A stretch of DNA of 13,655 bases from an uncultured Lachnospiraceae bacterium (GTDB taxonomy: Bacteria > Bacillota > Clostridia > Lachnospirales > Lachnospiraceae): NCBI GenBank assembly GCA_934294885.1, contig CAKRAK010000035.1, forward strand, positions 1 through 13,655, read 5' to 3'. Shown here one piece after another: positions 13,443 to 13,655 of the stretch. Made by a program: the position numbers and the translations under genes. Position 1 is the first letter of the stretch, and every line of letters begins with the position of its first letter. The notes below the pieces were generated by a model that was not told the origin of the DNA, did not search any database, and saw only the letters and a list, made by a program, of their open reading frames with translations.

Positions 13443-13608
13443 ATAGGATCGGTGTAAGCCAAGTTATGCAGTACACTTATCGGAGCAGATTAAGCATTAT
13501 TTATGTGATGACATAGTCGACAATTGTTATGGAATACAGCAATTCTTATTAAAGTAAAGTTAAGTAACGTCCAATAAATTTAATGTTGGAGTAAACAGTA
13601 AAGGTTCG
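13443..13608. other. no gene recognised
   Basis: An AT-rich stretch with stops in every frame. It may contain further decayed sequence of the P-loop NTPase relic before it, but no motif could be recognised. No promoter or RNA gene is apparent. Confidence 0.35.
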
Positions 13609-13645
13609 AGAGGAACGTGTTGTCAGAAACATGATTCCTCTTTTC
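13609..13645 (+). terminator. intrinsic terminator near the right edge
   Basis: AGAGGAA (13609-13615) pairs with TTCCTCT (13635-13641). An inner GTGTT/AACAT stem (13617-13621 / 13628-13632) includes one G-U pair. A T-rich tail (13641-13649, interrupted by one C) follows. It closes whatever transcript once crossed the decayed region. Confidence 0.7.
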
Positions 13646-13655
13646 TTTTACATAT

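Noticed and set aside
12852..13476. Minus-strand open frames of 133 and 76 codons in the right flank
   Set aside because: They show no recognisable domain and no good ribosome binding site. They overlap sequence that reads better as decayed + strand IS110 and P-loop relics.
1..13655. CRISPR array, tRNA, rRNA or known riboswitch
   Set aside because: No regularly spaced repeats, no cloverleaf-like segments with CCA ends, and no conserved riboswitch core were seen by reading either strand.

Overview
The window looks like chromosomal DNA of a low-to-moderate GC Gram-positive anaerobe, most likely a clostridium of the Lachnospiraceae type. The reasons are strong AGGAGG-type ribosome binding sites, GTG starts, U-tailed intrinsic terminators, a PucR regulator, and a cytidylate-kinase-like protein and a methyltransferase relic of kinds common in that group. 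The genus is inference. All recognisable genes are on the + strand.

Layout. Positions 1-365 carry no intact gene: an unidentified coding remnant, a short direct repeat, a terminator (174-215), a good sigma-A-type promoter (255-283) and, right after it, a second terminator-like hairpin (297-330). Positions 366-2594 hold a TRIC/YadS-type membrane protein and a PucR-family regulator. A terminator and an embedded promoter separate these from an M20 metallopeptidase (2715-3842), which ends in its own hairpin. From 3915 a tightly packed gene train follows: DUF1989 protein, adenine-deaminase-like amidohydrolase, cyclase-family (kynurenine formamidase/isatin hydrolase fold) hydrolase, then a complete branched-chain-amino-acid/amide (HAAT) type ABC importer (two permeases, two ATPases, a lipoprotein binding protein), and a cytidylate-kinase-like P-loop protein. 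Gaps are 9-84 bp, and the four permease/ATPase genes are joined by three ATGA overlaps. From about 12485 to the right edge the DNA is decayed: tandem small dyads, a methyltransferase cut to 65 codons, a frameshifted IS110-type transposase tail, a probable relic of a P-loop (KAP-like) NTPase, and two terminators.

How it may work together. The importer would bring in a small nitrogenous solute, and four hydrolytic or deaminating enzymes (M20, DUF1989, Ade-like, cyclase-like) would take it apart under PucR control. PucR proteins classically control purine or ureide catabolism. The Ade-like enzyme has the full adenine deaminase architecture but lacks one expected metal-binding histidine (Asn instead), and the cyclase-like enzyme also departs from its family metal motif. 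The substrate may therefore not be adenine, and the cluster is best read as an uncharacterised N-heterocycle or amide uptake and breakdown operon. That is inference from gene content; no substrate can be read from the sequence.
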